This document shows, piece after piece, positions 1-5,770 of a stretch of DNA of 6,880 nt. Origin of the DNA: Alphaproteobacteria bacterium (GTDB lineage: Bacteria > Pseudomonadota > Alphaproteobacteria > Micropepsales > Micropepsaceae); the NCBI GenBank assembly GCA_015654715.1, contig JAATGK010000121.1, positions 1 through 6,880 on the forward strand, read 5' to 3'. Under the pieces are notes generated by a model. It saw only the letters and a list, made by a program, of their open reading frames with translations. It was not told the DNA's origin and ran no database searches. A program made the translations under genes and the position numbers. Within the stretch, counting starts at the first letter, position 1; each line of letters begins with the position of its first letter.

Positions 1-926
1 GGGTGAAAGATGTGCTGGACACCGTGGATCACCACCGGTCCGGCTTCCCCGATGATGTTGACGAGGCCTTTGACGCGCAAAAGGTCCGGTCCGCGATAGG
101 CGGTGATCAGGCCCAGCCAGCCATTGAAGACGTCGGGGTGTATGGGGTCATCGATGGTGACACACACGGCACTGATGTCCTTGCTGTGCCGGTTCACATC
201 GTGATGGTGGTGGTGGCCGTGACCATGATTATGCTCGTAAGCATCGGCACTGAGCCAGCGTTTGACATCCTCGGTTCTGGCGGCGGGGTTGTGCAGGCCG
301 GTTTCAAACAACAGCGCCGGAGCGACGGCGCCGTTTACGGCATGAAAGATGGGGGCTGCCGGATTGACGGCGCGCAGGGCTTCCTCCACAGCGGCGACGG
401 TGTCTGAAGACACCAGATCGGTCTTGGTCAGAAGCAGCATATCGGCGACGGCCGCCTGCTTAACGGACTCGAACTGCCGGTCCAGTGTGGTAAGTGCGGT
501 GGCGGCATCCACCGTCGCGACAACGCCGTCTAAGCGATAAAGCTGCTCGACTTTCGGGTCCATCATCAGCGTGTGCATCACCAGAACGGGATCGGCTAGA
601 CCGGTCGTTTCGATGACGACGCGTTCGAACCAGCGTTTGCCGTTGCGGGCAAACCGCCACGGTGCGTCGCGCAACGTCTTGGCAAGGTCGCCGCGGATGG
701 TGCAGCACAGGCAGCCGCTCGACATCTCGACCACGATATCTTCGTTGGTGTGGACGAGCAGGGCGTGGTCGAGGCCGATATCGCCGAACTCGTTGATGAT
801 AACCAGCGTGTTGGCGAGGTCCGGGTGCTGAAGCAGGTGGTTTAGAACCGTTGTCTTGCCGCTGCCGAGGAAGCCGGTCAGCAGCAAAACCGGGATTCTC
901 TCCGGTTCCGAATTCTCGGACGCCAT
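1..926 (-). CDS. CobW/COG0523 family G3E GTPase, putative zinc metallochaperone (C-terminus outside window)
   Basis: Translating the minus strand from 926 gives 308 uninterrupted residues to the window edge. G3E GTPase motifs appear in order: Walker A GFLGSGKTT (18-26), the family metal-binding motif GCLCC (71-75), ETTGLADP (106-113) and the base-recognition motif TKTD (167-170). A His-rich stretch HNHGHGHHHHH (232-242) lies in the linker, followed by a CobW C-terminal domain ending near GPVVIHGVQHIFH. Family knowledge: COG0523 proteins hydrolyse GTP in the cytoplasm and pass metal, often zinc under starvation, to client enzymes. Zinc is inferred here from the Zur-type operator at its promoter and the nearby zur gene; cobalamin synthesis is unlikely because no cob genes are seen. 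I chose ATG 926 over the in-frame ATG at 950 because GGAG (933-936) sits 6 nt upstream of 926, while 950 lies against the predicted -10 box. Perhaps 40-80 residues are missing at the end. Confidence 0.93.
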   Translation of the reverse strand, partial: MASENSEPERIPVLLLTGFLGSGKTTVLNHLLQHPDLANTLVIINEFGDIGLDHALLVHTNEDIVVEMSSGCLCCTIRGDLAKTLRDAPWRFARNGKRWFERVVIETTGLADPVLVMHTLMMDPKVEQLYRLDGVVATVDAATALTTLDRQFESVKQAAVADMLLLTKTDLVSSDTVAAVEEALRAVNPAAPIFHAVNGAVAPALLFETGLHNPAARTEDVKRWLSADAYEHNHGHGHHHHHDVNRHSKDISAVCVTIDDPIHPDVFNGWLGLITAYRGPDLLRVKGLVNIIGEAGPVVIHGVQHIFH

Positions 927-932
927 CTTCTT

Positions 933-936
933 CTCC
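933..936 (-). promoter_or_regulatory. Ribosome binding site deciding the GTPase start
   Basis: On the minus strand GGAG is followed by a 6-nt spacer and then ATG at 926. No comparable purine run precedes the other in-frame ATG at 950, so this site favours the shorter product. Confidence 0.6.
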
Positions 937-951
937 GTGCCTGTTGTCATC

Positions 952-980
952 ACATTATGTTATAACATAACATTCCGCAA
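952..980 (-). promoter_or_regulatory. Predicted sigma70-type promoter of the GTPase gene
   Basis: On the minus strand TTGCGG (975-980) and TAATGT (952-957) are separated by exactly 17 nt. Transcription would start around 944-946, leaving a short leader that contains the GGAG site and ends at ATG 926. The Zur-type palindrome fills the -35/-10 spacer and touches the -10 box, which is the expected placement for repression by blocking RNA polymerase. This is a motif-based prediction. Confidence 0.5.
955..970. promoter_or_regulatory. Zur operator 1 (GTPase promoter)
   Basis: TTATGTTATAACATAA is a perfect 16-bp inverted repeat with the core ATGTTATAACAT at 957-968. The core matches the known alphaproteobacterial Zur recognition sequence and recurs exactly at 1706-1717. 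It overlaps the predicted GTPase promoter, so Zur with zinc bound should shut that gene off. Confidence 0.82.
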
Positions 981-1210
981 GCGACCGCGTGTTCCTGCAG
1001 GCAGGACAAACCTTCCGCACGCGGGCCGTGACCAGGCTTCGCGCCAAGCGTTTCTTCGTTCACCTCTGAAAAGGGGAAAGGTTGCCTGTGTTGCAGAACG
1101 CTCCCTAATGCCACCTCCCGCGGAGCGGGAACAAGCAGCGCAGTCTGGTTTGGAGATCCGGCAGAAAGACATCCTCGCGGGCAGTGCCGTCACAGTTAAT
1201 TACCGCCAGC
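981..1210. other. Intergenic region between zur and the GTPase gene
   Basis: I see no convincing gene here. ORFs crossing it on either strand have low-complexity Arg/Ala-rich translations, no recognisable domain and no good ribosome binding site. The only structure noted is a short perfect hairpin, TCCCGC-GGA-GCGGGA (1116-1130). It lacks a T-tract on either side, so I do not call it a terminator. The zur transcript may end here or run on into the GTPase gene. Confidence 0.5.
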
Positions 1211-1618
1211 CTAGTTCCGTTGCCGCGCCGCGCCGGCGCAAGCCTTGCAACGACCGTGCATTTCGAGCACGGCATGGTTTAACTTGAAACCAGATCGCTC
1301 CGCTAGGGCAGCTATACCGCTCTGCAATTTTGGCTCCACGATCTCTTCGGTACCGCCGCATCGGCTGCAAATCGAGAACATGGCAATGGTGTCGTGATGA
1401 GGGTGTCCGCACACCACAAAAGCATTGAGCGATTCCAGCCGGTGAATCCGTCCGGCCTCAATCAGGCGCTCGAGTGCCCGGTAGACGGTTGTCGGTGCCG
1501 TGATCCCTCTGGGACGCAGTCGGCCCAACAGATTGTAGGCGGTCATGGGTTTGTTACTGCTACGCAAGGCCGCGAAGACCATCTCGTGGTTGCTGGCGTG
1601 CTGAGTGTCCCGTTTCAC
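1211..1618 (-). CDS. zur: Zur, Fur-family zinc uptake repressor
   Basis: This 135-residue protein has the usual Fur-family length and order. The N-terminal winged helix (about 10-65) includes the recognition-helix segment TAPTTVYRALERL (40-52). The C-terminal dimerisation and metal domain has two CxxC pairs, C84-C87 and C124-C127, for a structural zinc. HRLESLNAFVVC (59-70) followed by GHPHH (71-75) resembles Zur more than Fur or PerR and supplies candidate regulatory-zinc ligands. With zinc bound, Zur represses uptake genes by binding palindromes such as those at 955-970 and 1704-1717. The start is GTG at 1618, supported by GAGGA 5 nt upstream; the next in-frame ATG (residue 13) would cut into the DNA-binding domain. 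The stop is TAG. It is transcribed away from the ZIP gene and probably represses itself. Fur or Mur specificity is possible but less likely given the operator and neighbours. Confidence 0.93.
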   Translation of the reverse strand: MKRDTQHASNHEMVFAALRSSNKPMTAYNLLGRLRPRGITAPTTVYRALERLIEAGRIHRLESLNAFVVCGHPHHDTIAMFSICSRCGGTEEIVEPKLQSGIAALAERSGFKLNHAVLEMHGRCKACAGAARQRN

Positions 1619-1623
1619 AATAG

Positions 1624-1628
1624 TCCTC
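1624..1628 (-). promoter_or_regulatory. Ribosome binding site supporting the GTG start of zur
   Basis: GAGGA on the minus strand lies 5 nt before GTG 1618. This good match supports GTG initiation despite the lack of a nearby upstream ATG in frame. Confidence 0.6.
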
Positions 1629-1676
1629 GTTTGATCGTCCCTTGCGCTGATCGCCGAATATCTACAGTGCTGCCGG

Positions 1677-1705
1677 TTGTGCGGCCGCAGCAGCCCATGT
1701 ATGTT
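1677..1705 (+). promoter_or_regulatory. Predicted promoter of the ZIP permease gene
   Basis: TTGTGC (1677-1682) and TATGTT (1700-1705) are 17 nt apart. The expected transcription start falls around 1711-1713, inside Zur operator 2, leaving a leader of roughly 75 nt before ATG 1788. The hexamers are imperfect matches, so this is a tentative motif prediction. Confidence 0.35.
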
Positions 1706-1717
1706 ATGTTATAACAT
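1704..1717. promoter_or_regulatory. Zur operator 2 (zur/ZIP divergent region)
   Basis: TTATGTTATAACAT contains the perfect 12-bp palindrome ATGTTATAACAT (1706-1717). All 14 bases are identical to part of operator 1. The dyad is not extended on the right, so this may be the weaker site. It lies 87 nt from the zur start and 70 nt from the ZIP start and could control both divergent genes. Confidence 0.82.
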
Positions 1718-1739
1718 TCTAGCCGTGGGCGCCAGTCAA
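1711..1739 (-). promoter_or_regulatory. Predicted promoter of zur
   Basis: On the minus strand TTGACT (1734-1739, five of six matches to the -35 consensus) is 17 nt from TGTTAT (1711-1716, four of six matches to the -10). The -10 box lies inside Zur operator 2, which implies autorepression. The resulting leader would be about 85 nt. Confidence 0.45.
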
Positions 1740-1787
1740 TTTATTGTTGTGCCGTGCCGCGGGCATCGAAATTAGGCGATTGAAGTC

Positions 1788-2510
1788 ATGGTCTTTTTGG
1801 TGATTGCCGCGGCGGCGTTTTTCGCGACCCTGCTCGGCGGGCTTTTCGCGCTTGTTCTGCGCGGCCGCCTGCATTTGATACTCGGCTTCAGCGCTGGAGC
1901 GGTGGTCGGCGTTGCCTTCTTCGACCTTCTGCCGGAAGCAATCGAACTTGGCTGCGGATCTTTCGGACAAAGATTTCTGCCACTGTTTCCCGGTTTTGGC
2001 TTTCTGGTTTATTTGCTGCTCGACCGCATCGCCCTGTCCCATGGCGCGGCGGGCAATTTCGCAAAGGGGAAAAACTCCAGGCGCGGCATGCTCGGTGCGG
2101 TCAGTCTCGTAACGCACAGTATATTCGATGGGATTGCCATCGGCCTGGCCTTTCAGGTCTCGGCGGCGATCGGCGTTGTCGTCACGGCGGCCGTGCTGAC
2201 CCACGATTTTTCGGACGGTATCAACACCACGAACATTGTGCTCAAGAACGGTGGGTCGGCGAAAGAAGCGTTTCGCTGGCTACTTGCGGATGCTTTGGCG
2301 CCGGTTTTGGGCATCGGTATGACGCTTTTTGTACACCTCCCGAAAGCGTGGTTCGGACTCGTCATCGCGCTCTTTGCGGGATTCTTTCTCTATTTGGGTG
2401 CAAGCGAATTGGTACCCGACAGCTACAATGCCTATCCGAAGCGGCTGACAACCGCAGGTACGATACTCGGGGCAGGTCTTGTACTTGCGACGACGCTGGC
2501 TGTTCGTTGA
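1788..2510 (+). CDS. ZIP-family metal permease (probable zinc importer)
   Basis: This 240-residue, strongly hydrophobic protein should have about eight membrane segments. ZIP hallmarks are HSIFDG (110-115) in the TM4 region and HDFSDG (139-144, continuing INTTN) in the TM5 region, which supply the His and Asp ligands of the metal path. LLPEA (47-51) sits near the end of the TM2 region. The polar, basic stretch 85-100 is the cytoplasmic loop before TM4. ZIP proteins move zinc or other divalent metals into the cytoplasm. The length is normal for bacterial members. ATG 1788 is the first ATG after an in-frame stop at 1773-1775; its ribosome binding site is weak. The gene faces away from zur across Zur operator 2, consistent with induction by zinc starvation. 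TM5 has HDFSD instead of the more common HExPE-type motif, so selectivity for iron or manganese cannot be excluded. Confidence 0.9.
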   Translation: MVFLVIAAAAFFATLLGGLFALVLRGRLHLILGFSAGAVVGVAFFDLLPEAIELGCGSFGQRFLPLFPGFGFLVYLLLDRIALSHGAAGNFAKGKNSRRGMLGAVSLVTHSIFDGIAIGLAFQVSAAIGVVVTAAVLTHDFSDGINTTNIVLKNGGSAKEAFRWLLADALAPVLGIGMTLFVHLPKAWFGLVIALFAGFFLYLGASELVPDSYNAYPKRLTTAGTILGAGLVLATTLAVR

Positions 2511-2682
2511 GACCAGCTAGAGACCTCGTCTTCCTCAGTTTTGGTGTGGTCGAAGAGGATATCCATAGCGGGCCGCGTTCAACCAACGTTACCGCTTCGT
2601 TCATGATTCTCAAGAAGAGTTGCGGTTGCGTTGCGCCAGAAAATGGAGTGTACAATATATCGGGATTTCACCGAGTGCGGTG
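2511..2682. other. Spacer between ZIP and DUF2946-type genes
   Basis: No terminator with a T-tract and no Zur-type palindrome is visible. The only dyad near the ZIP stop is weak (GCTGG at 2496-2500 with CCAGC at 2513-2517). Readthrough from the ZIP promoter into the downstream genes is therefore possible. No credible gene is seen on either strand. Confidence 0.45.
2626..2656 (+). promoter_or_regulatory. Weak candidate promoter before the DUF2946-type gene
   Basis: TACAAT (2651-2656) is a good -10 match, but the best -35 candidate, TTGCGT (2626-2631), is 19 nt away. Initiation near 2662-2664 would place the first downstream in-frame ATG at 2683. Treat as tentative. Confidence 0.25.
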
Positions 2683-3111
2683 ATGCGGATGCATCAAGGG
2701 CCATTGCGGAGGCGGAATACCGGTTTGCTCCAGGCAAGCCGGTCGTGGTCGCGCCTTGCAATCACCTTCATGGCCTTGTTTGCTTTTGTCATTCAGGGCG
2801 GCGTTACCCAAACCCATATTCATTTTCCGTCCGAAGCTGGCGGGTCTATAGCCGCTGGGTCTGCCGTATTCACGGTTGATGCCAAATCCGGGCCCGCGCA
2901 AGATCGCGGGCAGCATCCGGCAAAAGACGATCCGGATAATTGTCCCCTTTGTCAGCAAATTTTACTCTCTGGCGCCTTCCTTACACCGTCTTTGGCGGTG
3001 TTGCAGCTGCCTTCCGAGGTGGCTCTCTCTATCTTGCGCGCACCGGCCGCAATCGCGGTTTTGCAGCCGCAGTCGCATAGCTGGCATGGCCGCGCGCCTC
3101 CACTTCACTAA
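2683..3111 (+). CDS. DUF2946-type exported small protein with HxH and CPLCQ motifs
   Basis: The 142-residue product has a basic N-terminus (R9-R11, R20, R24) and then a hydrophobic segment (about 25-41), which look like a signal peptide or membrane anchor. Next come H45-I-H47, a polar region, the motif DPDNCPLCQQ (83-92) with C87 and C90, a second moderately hydrophobic stretch and a C-terminal tail HSWHGRAPPLH (132-142). CPLCQ and a W-x-x-R-x-P-P tail are what I recognise from DUF2946 proteins. These are small predicted periplasmic or membrane proteins often found beside TonB-dependent receptors and metal genes; their biochemical role is unknown. The His and Cys residues make metal binding plausible (inference). 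It lies 116 nt upstream of the receptor gene. The start is uncertain: ATG 2683, ATG 2689 and upstream TTG 2620 share the frame, and none has a strong ribosome binding site. I chose 2683 because it retains the basic n-region. Confidence 0.72.
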   Translation: MRMHQGPLRRRNTGLLQASRSWSRLAITFMALFAFVIQGGVTQTHIHFPSEAGGSIAAGSAVFTVDAKSGPAQDRGQHPAKDDPDNCPLCQQILLSGAFLTPSLAVLQLPSEVALSILRAPAAIAVLQPQSHSWHGRAPPLH

Positions 3112-3127
3112 CTCCTGACCATTGTAT

Positions 3128-3140
3128 CGATGGACCATCG
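3128..3140. promoter_or_regulatory. Short dyad CGATGG-A-CCATCG before the receptor gene
   Basis: A perfect 6-bp inverted repeat around a single central base lies about 90 nt upstream of the receptor start. It is too tight for an RNA hairpin but could be a protein-binding dyad. It does not resemble the Zur boxes of this window, and chance is a realistic explanation. Confidence 0.2.
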
Positions 3141-3216
3141 CCTAGGACGGCGGGGTCGTTGCTTATCAAGCTGTGCTCTCGGTGTCCCCGCGGAGTACCC
3201 GGTCTTCATGGATAGT

Positions 3217-3220
3217 TGGA
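3217..3220 (+). promoter_or_regulatory. Ribosome binding site of the receptor gene
   Basis: GGAG with a 7-nt spacer to ATG 3228 decides the start in favour of MYRSFLLL, which yields a clean signal peptide. Confidence 0.6.
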
Positions 3221-3227
3221 GTTGGTA

Positions 3228-5435
3228 ATGTATCGCTCGTTTTTGTTGCTTACGGCCGCCAGTGCTGCCGTTCTGTCGTTTGTTGCGTCGGCTCATGCCG
3301 ATACTGTCGCCGCTGGGGAAGAAACCGTGACCGTCACGGCGCAAAGGCTCGCAGAGGCTCGTAGCGGCATCCAAACCCAGCTTGGCGCCTCGACCTACAC
3401 CATCACGTCGACGGATATCGAAGCTCAGCCTGGCGGCGAGAATGCGCAGCTTAATCAGGTCATCTTGCAGGCCCCTGGTGTGGCGCAGGATTCCTTCGGG
3501 CAATTGCATATCCGCGGCGAGCATAACGGCCTGCAATATCGCCTGAACGGCATCATCCTGCCGGAGGGCATCTCGGTCTTCAGCCAGACGCTCAATCCGC
3601 GCTTGGCGGACAGCGTCAAGCTCATCACCGGTGCTCTGCCGGCGGAATATGGCGACCGCACGGGCGGGATCATCGATGTCGAGACCAAGACCGGTCTTGG
3701 CGCCCCCGGCGGTCACGTCAGCATCTATGGTGGCAGCCATAGCGAGATTGCGCCGAGCTTCGATTACGGCGGTTCGTCGGGCAATCTCAACTATTTCGTT
3801 TCGGGCGACTACATGACCAACACGCTCGGGGTCGAATCGCCCGACGGAAAATCCGATCCGCAGCATGACCGCACCAAACAATGGCACGGCTTTGCGTTCC
3901 TGCAGGATATTCTGGATGAGCAGAGCAGCATCACCGCCATTGCGGGCACCTCCAACGACATGTTCCAAATCCCCAATCAATCGGGCCTGCAGCCGGCCGG
4001 TGTTGATGGCATCGTCGGTTTGGGCCCGATGGATTCGGGCAGCGGCGATTTCGCGCTCAGCGCCAAGGGCCAAACAGGCTTTCCTTCCGAGAATCTCGAC
4101 GAGCGGCAGCGGGAAATCACCCATTACGGCATCGTGAGCTATCTGCGTTCGGCGGGTGCTTTCGATTTCCATGTTTCGGTTTTCGGCCGCTACTCCAGTC
4201 TCGACTTCACGCCGGGCTCTAATGTCGGTGATGTGCTCTACGACGGCGTTGCGCAGACGGCCTACAAACGGGACGAAGCCTACGGGCTGCAAGCCGAAGG
4301 CGCTTATCATCTTGGTGACAGCCATACCGTCCGCTTTGGCGTACTTTACCAAGCCGATGATCTTGTCAGCAACACCACCTCGGCCGTGTTGCCGACCGCG
4401 CCGGGTTCAGCCACCAATCCCAACCCGAATCCGCTATGTATCGATCCTGCCAATACCTGCCAGACCTCCGACATTCCTTTGTTGGTCGCGGATAACGGTA
4501 AGAAACACGCCTGGAACTACGGCCTTTATATCCAAGATGAGTGGAAGCTGCTGCCGAATTTGGTGCTCAATTACGGCATCCGCTACGACCAATTCAAAGC
4601 TTTCGATGCCGAGAACCAGATCAGTCCGCGGGCCAATCTGGTGTGGACGCCGACGGAGCTGACGACCATTCACGCCGGCTATTCGCGCTATTTCTCGCCG
4701 CCGCCCTTCGAACTTGTCGCCACCACCGATGTGGCGTTGTTCGACAACACCACGTCGGCCGCCGATCACACCGACGATACACCCAAGGCAGAACGCGCCG
4801 ATTATTACGATATCGGCATCAATCAAAAACTCACCGAGGCGATCGATGTCGGTCTTGACGGCTTCTTCAAGGCCTCCCGCAACGAGGTCGATGAAGGCCA
4901 GTTCGGCGCACCGATCATTTTGACGCCGTTTAACTACCTTTCTGCCCGTCAATATGGCCTCGAGTTCACCGGGACTTACAGCAGTGGCGATTTCTCAAGC
5001 TACCTCAACGCGGCCTATGAGCGGGCGGTGGGACGACAGATCGTCTCAAGCCAGTTCCAGTTCAGTTCGGATGATCTCGACTATATCGCGACCCATTACA
5101 TTCCCAACGACCATCAGCAACTGCTCACGTTGTCGGCAGGTGCCTCGTACAAATGGGACGACACGCATTTCAGCGCCAACCTGCTCTATGGCTCCGGGCT
5201 GCGGCGCGACGGGGAAACGCCCAATGGCGATCACGTTCCGGGCTACGTCGAGGTCAATCTCGGTGTCAGCCAGGATTTTGCGCTCGGCGATGTCGAGGGT
5301 CTGAATGCGCGGTTCGATGTGATCAATCTCTTCGACGAGAAATATGAGATCCGCGATGGCACCGGTGTCGGCGTTGGTGCGCCGCAGTATGGGGCACGTC
5401 GCGGCTTCTTCGTCGGATTGTCGAAAACGCTGTAG
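3228..5435 (+). CDS. TonB-dependent outer-membrane receptor, putative zinc or zinc-complex uptake
   Basis: The 735-residue product starts at ATG 3228, with GGAG 7 nt upstream; the in-frame TTG at 3216 would lack this spacing. A signal peptide ends at ASAHA/D (after residue 24). A TonB-box-like segment ETVTVTA (32-38) is followed by the plug domain (about 45-158), with LHIRG (93-97) and TGGIIDVETKT (145-155). The rest forms the beta-barrel, with NLFDEKY (700-706) and a final strand GFFVGLSKTL. C404 and C411 lie close together in a predicted extracellular loop and probably form a disulfide. Such receptors import scarce metal chelates or cofactors across the outer membrane using TonB-ExbBD energy. 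A zinc or zincophore ligand is inferred from the Zur, ZIP and GTPase neighbours; sequence alone does not exclude cobalamin, copper or siderophores. The barrel ends in Leu instead of the usual aromatic residue. The ABC genes follow it. Confidence 0.93.
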   Translation: MYRSFLLLTAASAAVLSFVASAHADTVAAGEETVTVTAQRLAEARSGIQTQLGASTYTITSTDIEAQPGGENAQLNQVILQAPGVAQDSFGQLHIRGEHNGLQYRLNGIILPEGISVFSQTLNPRLADSVKLITGALPAEYGDRTGGIIDVETKTGLGAPGGHVSIYGGSHSEIAPSFDYGGSSGNLNYFVSGDYMTNTLGVESPDGKSDPQHDRTKQWHGFAFLQDILDEQSSITAIAGTSNDMFQIPNQSGLQPAGVDGIVGLGPMDSGSGDFALSAKGQTGFPSENLDERQREITHYGIVSYLRSAGAFDFHVSVFGRYSSLDFTPGSNVGDVLYDGVAQTAYKRDEAYGLQAEGAYHLGDSHTVRFGVLYQADDLVSNTTSAVLPTAPGSATNPNPNPLCIDPANTCQTSDIPLLVADNGKKHAWNYGLYIQDEWKLLPNLVLNYGIRYDQFKAFDAENQISPRANLVWTPTELTTIHAGYSRYFSPPPFELVATTDVALFDNTTSAADHTDDTPKAERADYYDIGINQKLTEAIDVGLDGFFKASRNEVDEGQFGAPIILTPFNYLSARQYGLEFTGTYSSGDFSSYLNAAYERAVGRQIVSSQFQFSSDDLDYIATHYIPNDHQQLLTLSAGASYKWDDTHFSANLLYGSGLRRDGETPNGDHVPGYVEVNLGVSQDFALGDVEGLNARFDVINLFDEKYEIRDGTGVGVGAPQYGARRGFFVGLSKTL

Positions 5436-5439
5436 AGGC

Positions 5440-5471
5440 TTCCGGGCGGTCGGTTTTGCGGCCGCCCGGAA
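5440..5471 (+). other. Strong intergenic hairpin after the receptor gene
   Basis: TTCCGGGCGG (5440-5449) pairs perfectly with CCGCCCGGAA (5462-5471). A G-U pair and two more pairs can extend the stem inward, leaving the loop GTTTTG (5453-5458). It begins 5 nt after the receptor stop codon. No T-tract follows, so it is not a standard intrinsic terminator. It could stabilise the 3' end of receptor mRNA, mark a processing site, or partly attenuate expression of the ABC genes. Confidence 0.65.
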
Positions 5472-5500
5472 AGGCTCTTCCTGTCATGAAAGGATTCATC

Positions 5501-5770
5501 ATGGCACGGCAGGTGGTCTTTATCAGAACCTATCGCGTCGGTGGTCCGCGCAAGAGCCGGGTTCCCATGCGGCTTCGCCCTGTGTTGGCTTTCGTCGTGC
5601 TCAATCTCGTGGTCGCTTCCTTGGCAACAGTGTTTGTTTATATGCCGTATTGGCGACGGGACGCCGCTGCAACTACAGCCAATAACCACCACCGCGTGAT
5701 CCGGACGGCTCTGCAATGCCCTGTCAAAATCCACGCCACGTCCTGCAAAAACCCGGAGTCTTGCCGATGA
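5501..5770 (+). CDS. Unrecognised 89-residue single-pass membrane protein coupled to the ABC genes
   Basis: I do not recognise this family. The product has a very basic N-terminal part (residues 3-26, rich in Arg), one hydrophobic segment (about 28-50, ending MPYW) followed by RRD, and a hydrophilic tail with N61-N62-H63-H64, C73, H78, C82 and C88. Charge bias is ambiguous, but a cytoplasmic N-terminus with the Cys/His tail outside is a reasonable guess. The ATG at 5501 has AAAGGA 6 nt upstream; the in-frame ATG at 5486 is less well placed. Its TGA overlaps the ATPase start as ATGA, which argues that it is a real, translated gene coupled to the ATPase. In related Zur-regulated clusters a His-rich periplasmic protein precedes the ABC genes; this one is far shorter and shows no clear similarity. 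It could be an accessory or metal-handling subunit (speculative). Confidence 0.6.
   Translation: MARQVVFIRTYRVGGPRKSRVPMRLRPVLAFVVLNLVVASLATVFVYMPYWRRDAAATTANNHHRVIRTALQCPVKIHATSCKNPESCR

Noticed and set aside
3..407. 134-codon open frame on the plus strand
   Set aside because: It is antisense to the C-terminal half of the G3E GTPase; its Val/Gly-rich sequence mirrors the GTPase codons, including a Val/Met run opposite the His stretch.
1..926. Cobalamin biosynthesis CobW as the GTPase function
   Set aside because: Family databases often label COG0523 proteins CobW, but no cobalamin genes are visible and the promoter carries a Zur-type operator.
1116..1130. Hairpin TCCCGC-GGA-GCGGGA as zur terminator
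   Set aside because: The stem is only 6 bp, it lies about 80 nt past the zur stop, and no T-tract follows on either strand.
960..1193. 77-codon minus-strand frame between zur and the GTPase gene
   Set aside because: It ends inside the Zur operator and the GTPase promoter, and has no clear start signal or family resemblance despite a few Cys residues.
856..1287. 143-codon plus-strand frame spanning the GTPase start and the intergenic region
   Set aside because: It runs antisense through the GTPase start, its promoter and the zur 3' end, has no domain and no ribosome binding site.
1719..2204. 161-codon open frame on the minus strand
   Set aside because: It is antisense to the ZIP permease; the Gln/Lys/Arg-rich composition is the complement of hydrophobic membrane codons.
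3108..4352. 414-codon open frame on the minus strand
   Set aside because: It lies wholly opposite the well-supported TonB receptor. The translation is Arg/Ala-rich with no recognisable domain, as expected for the complement of a GC-rich gene.
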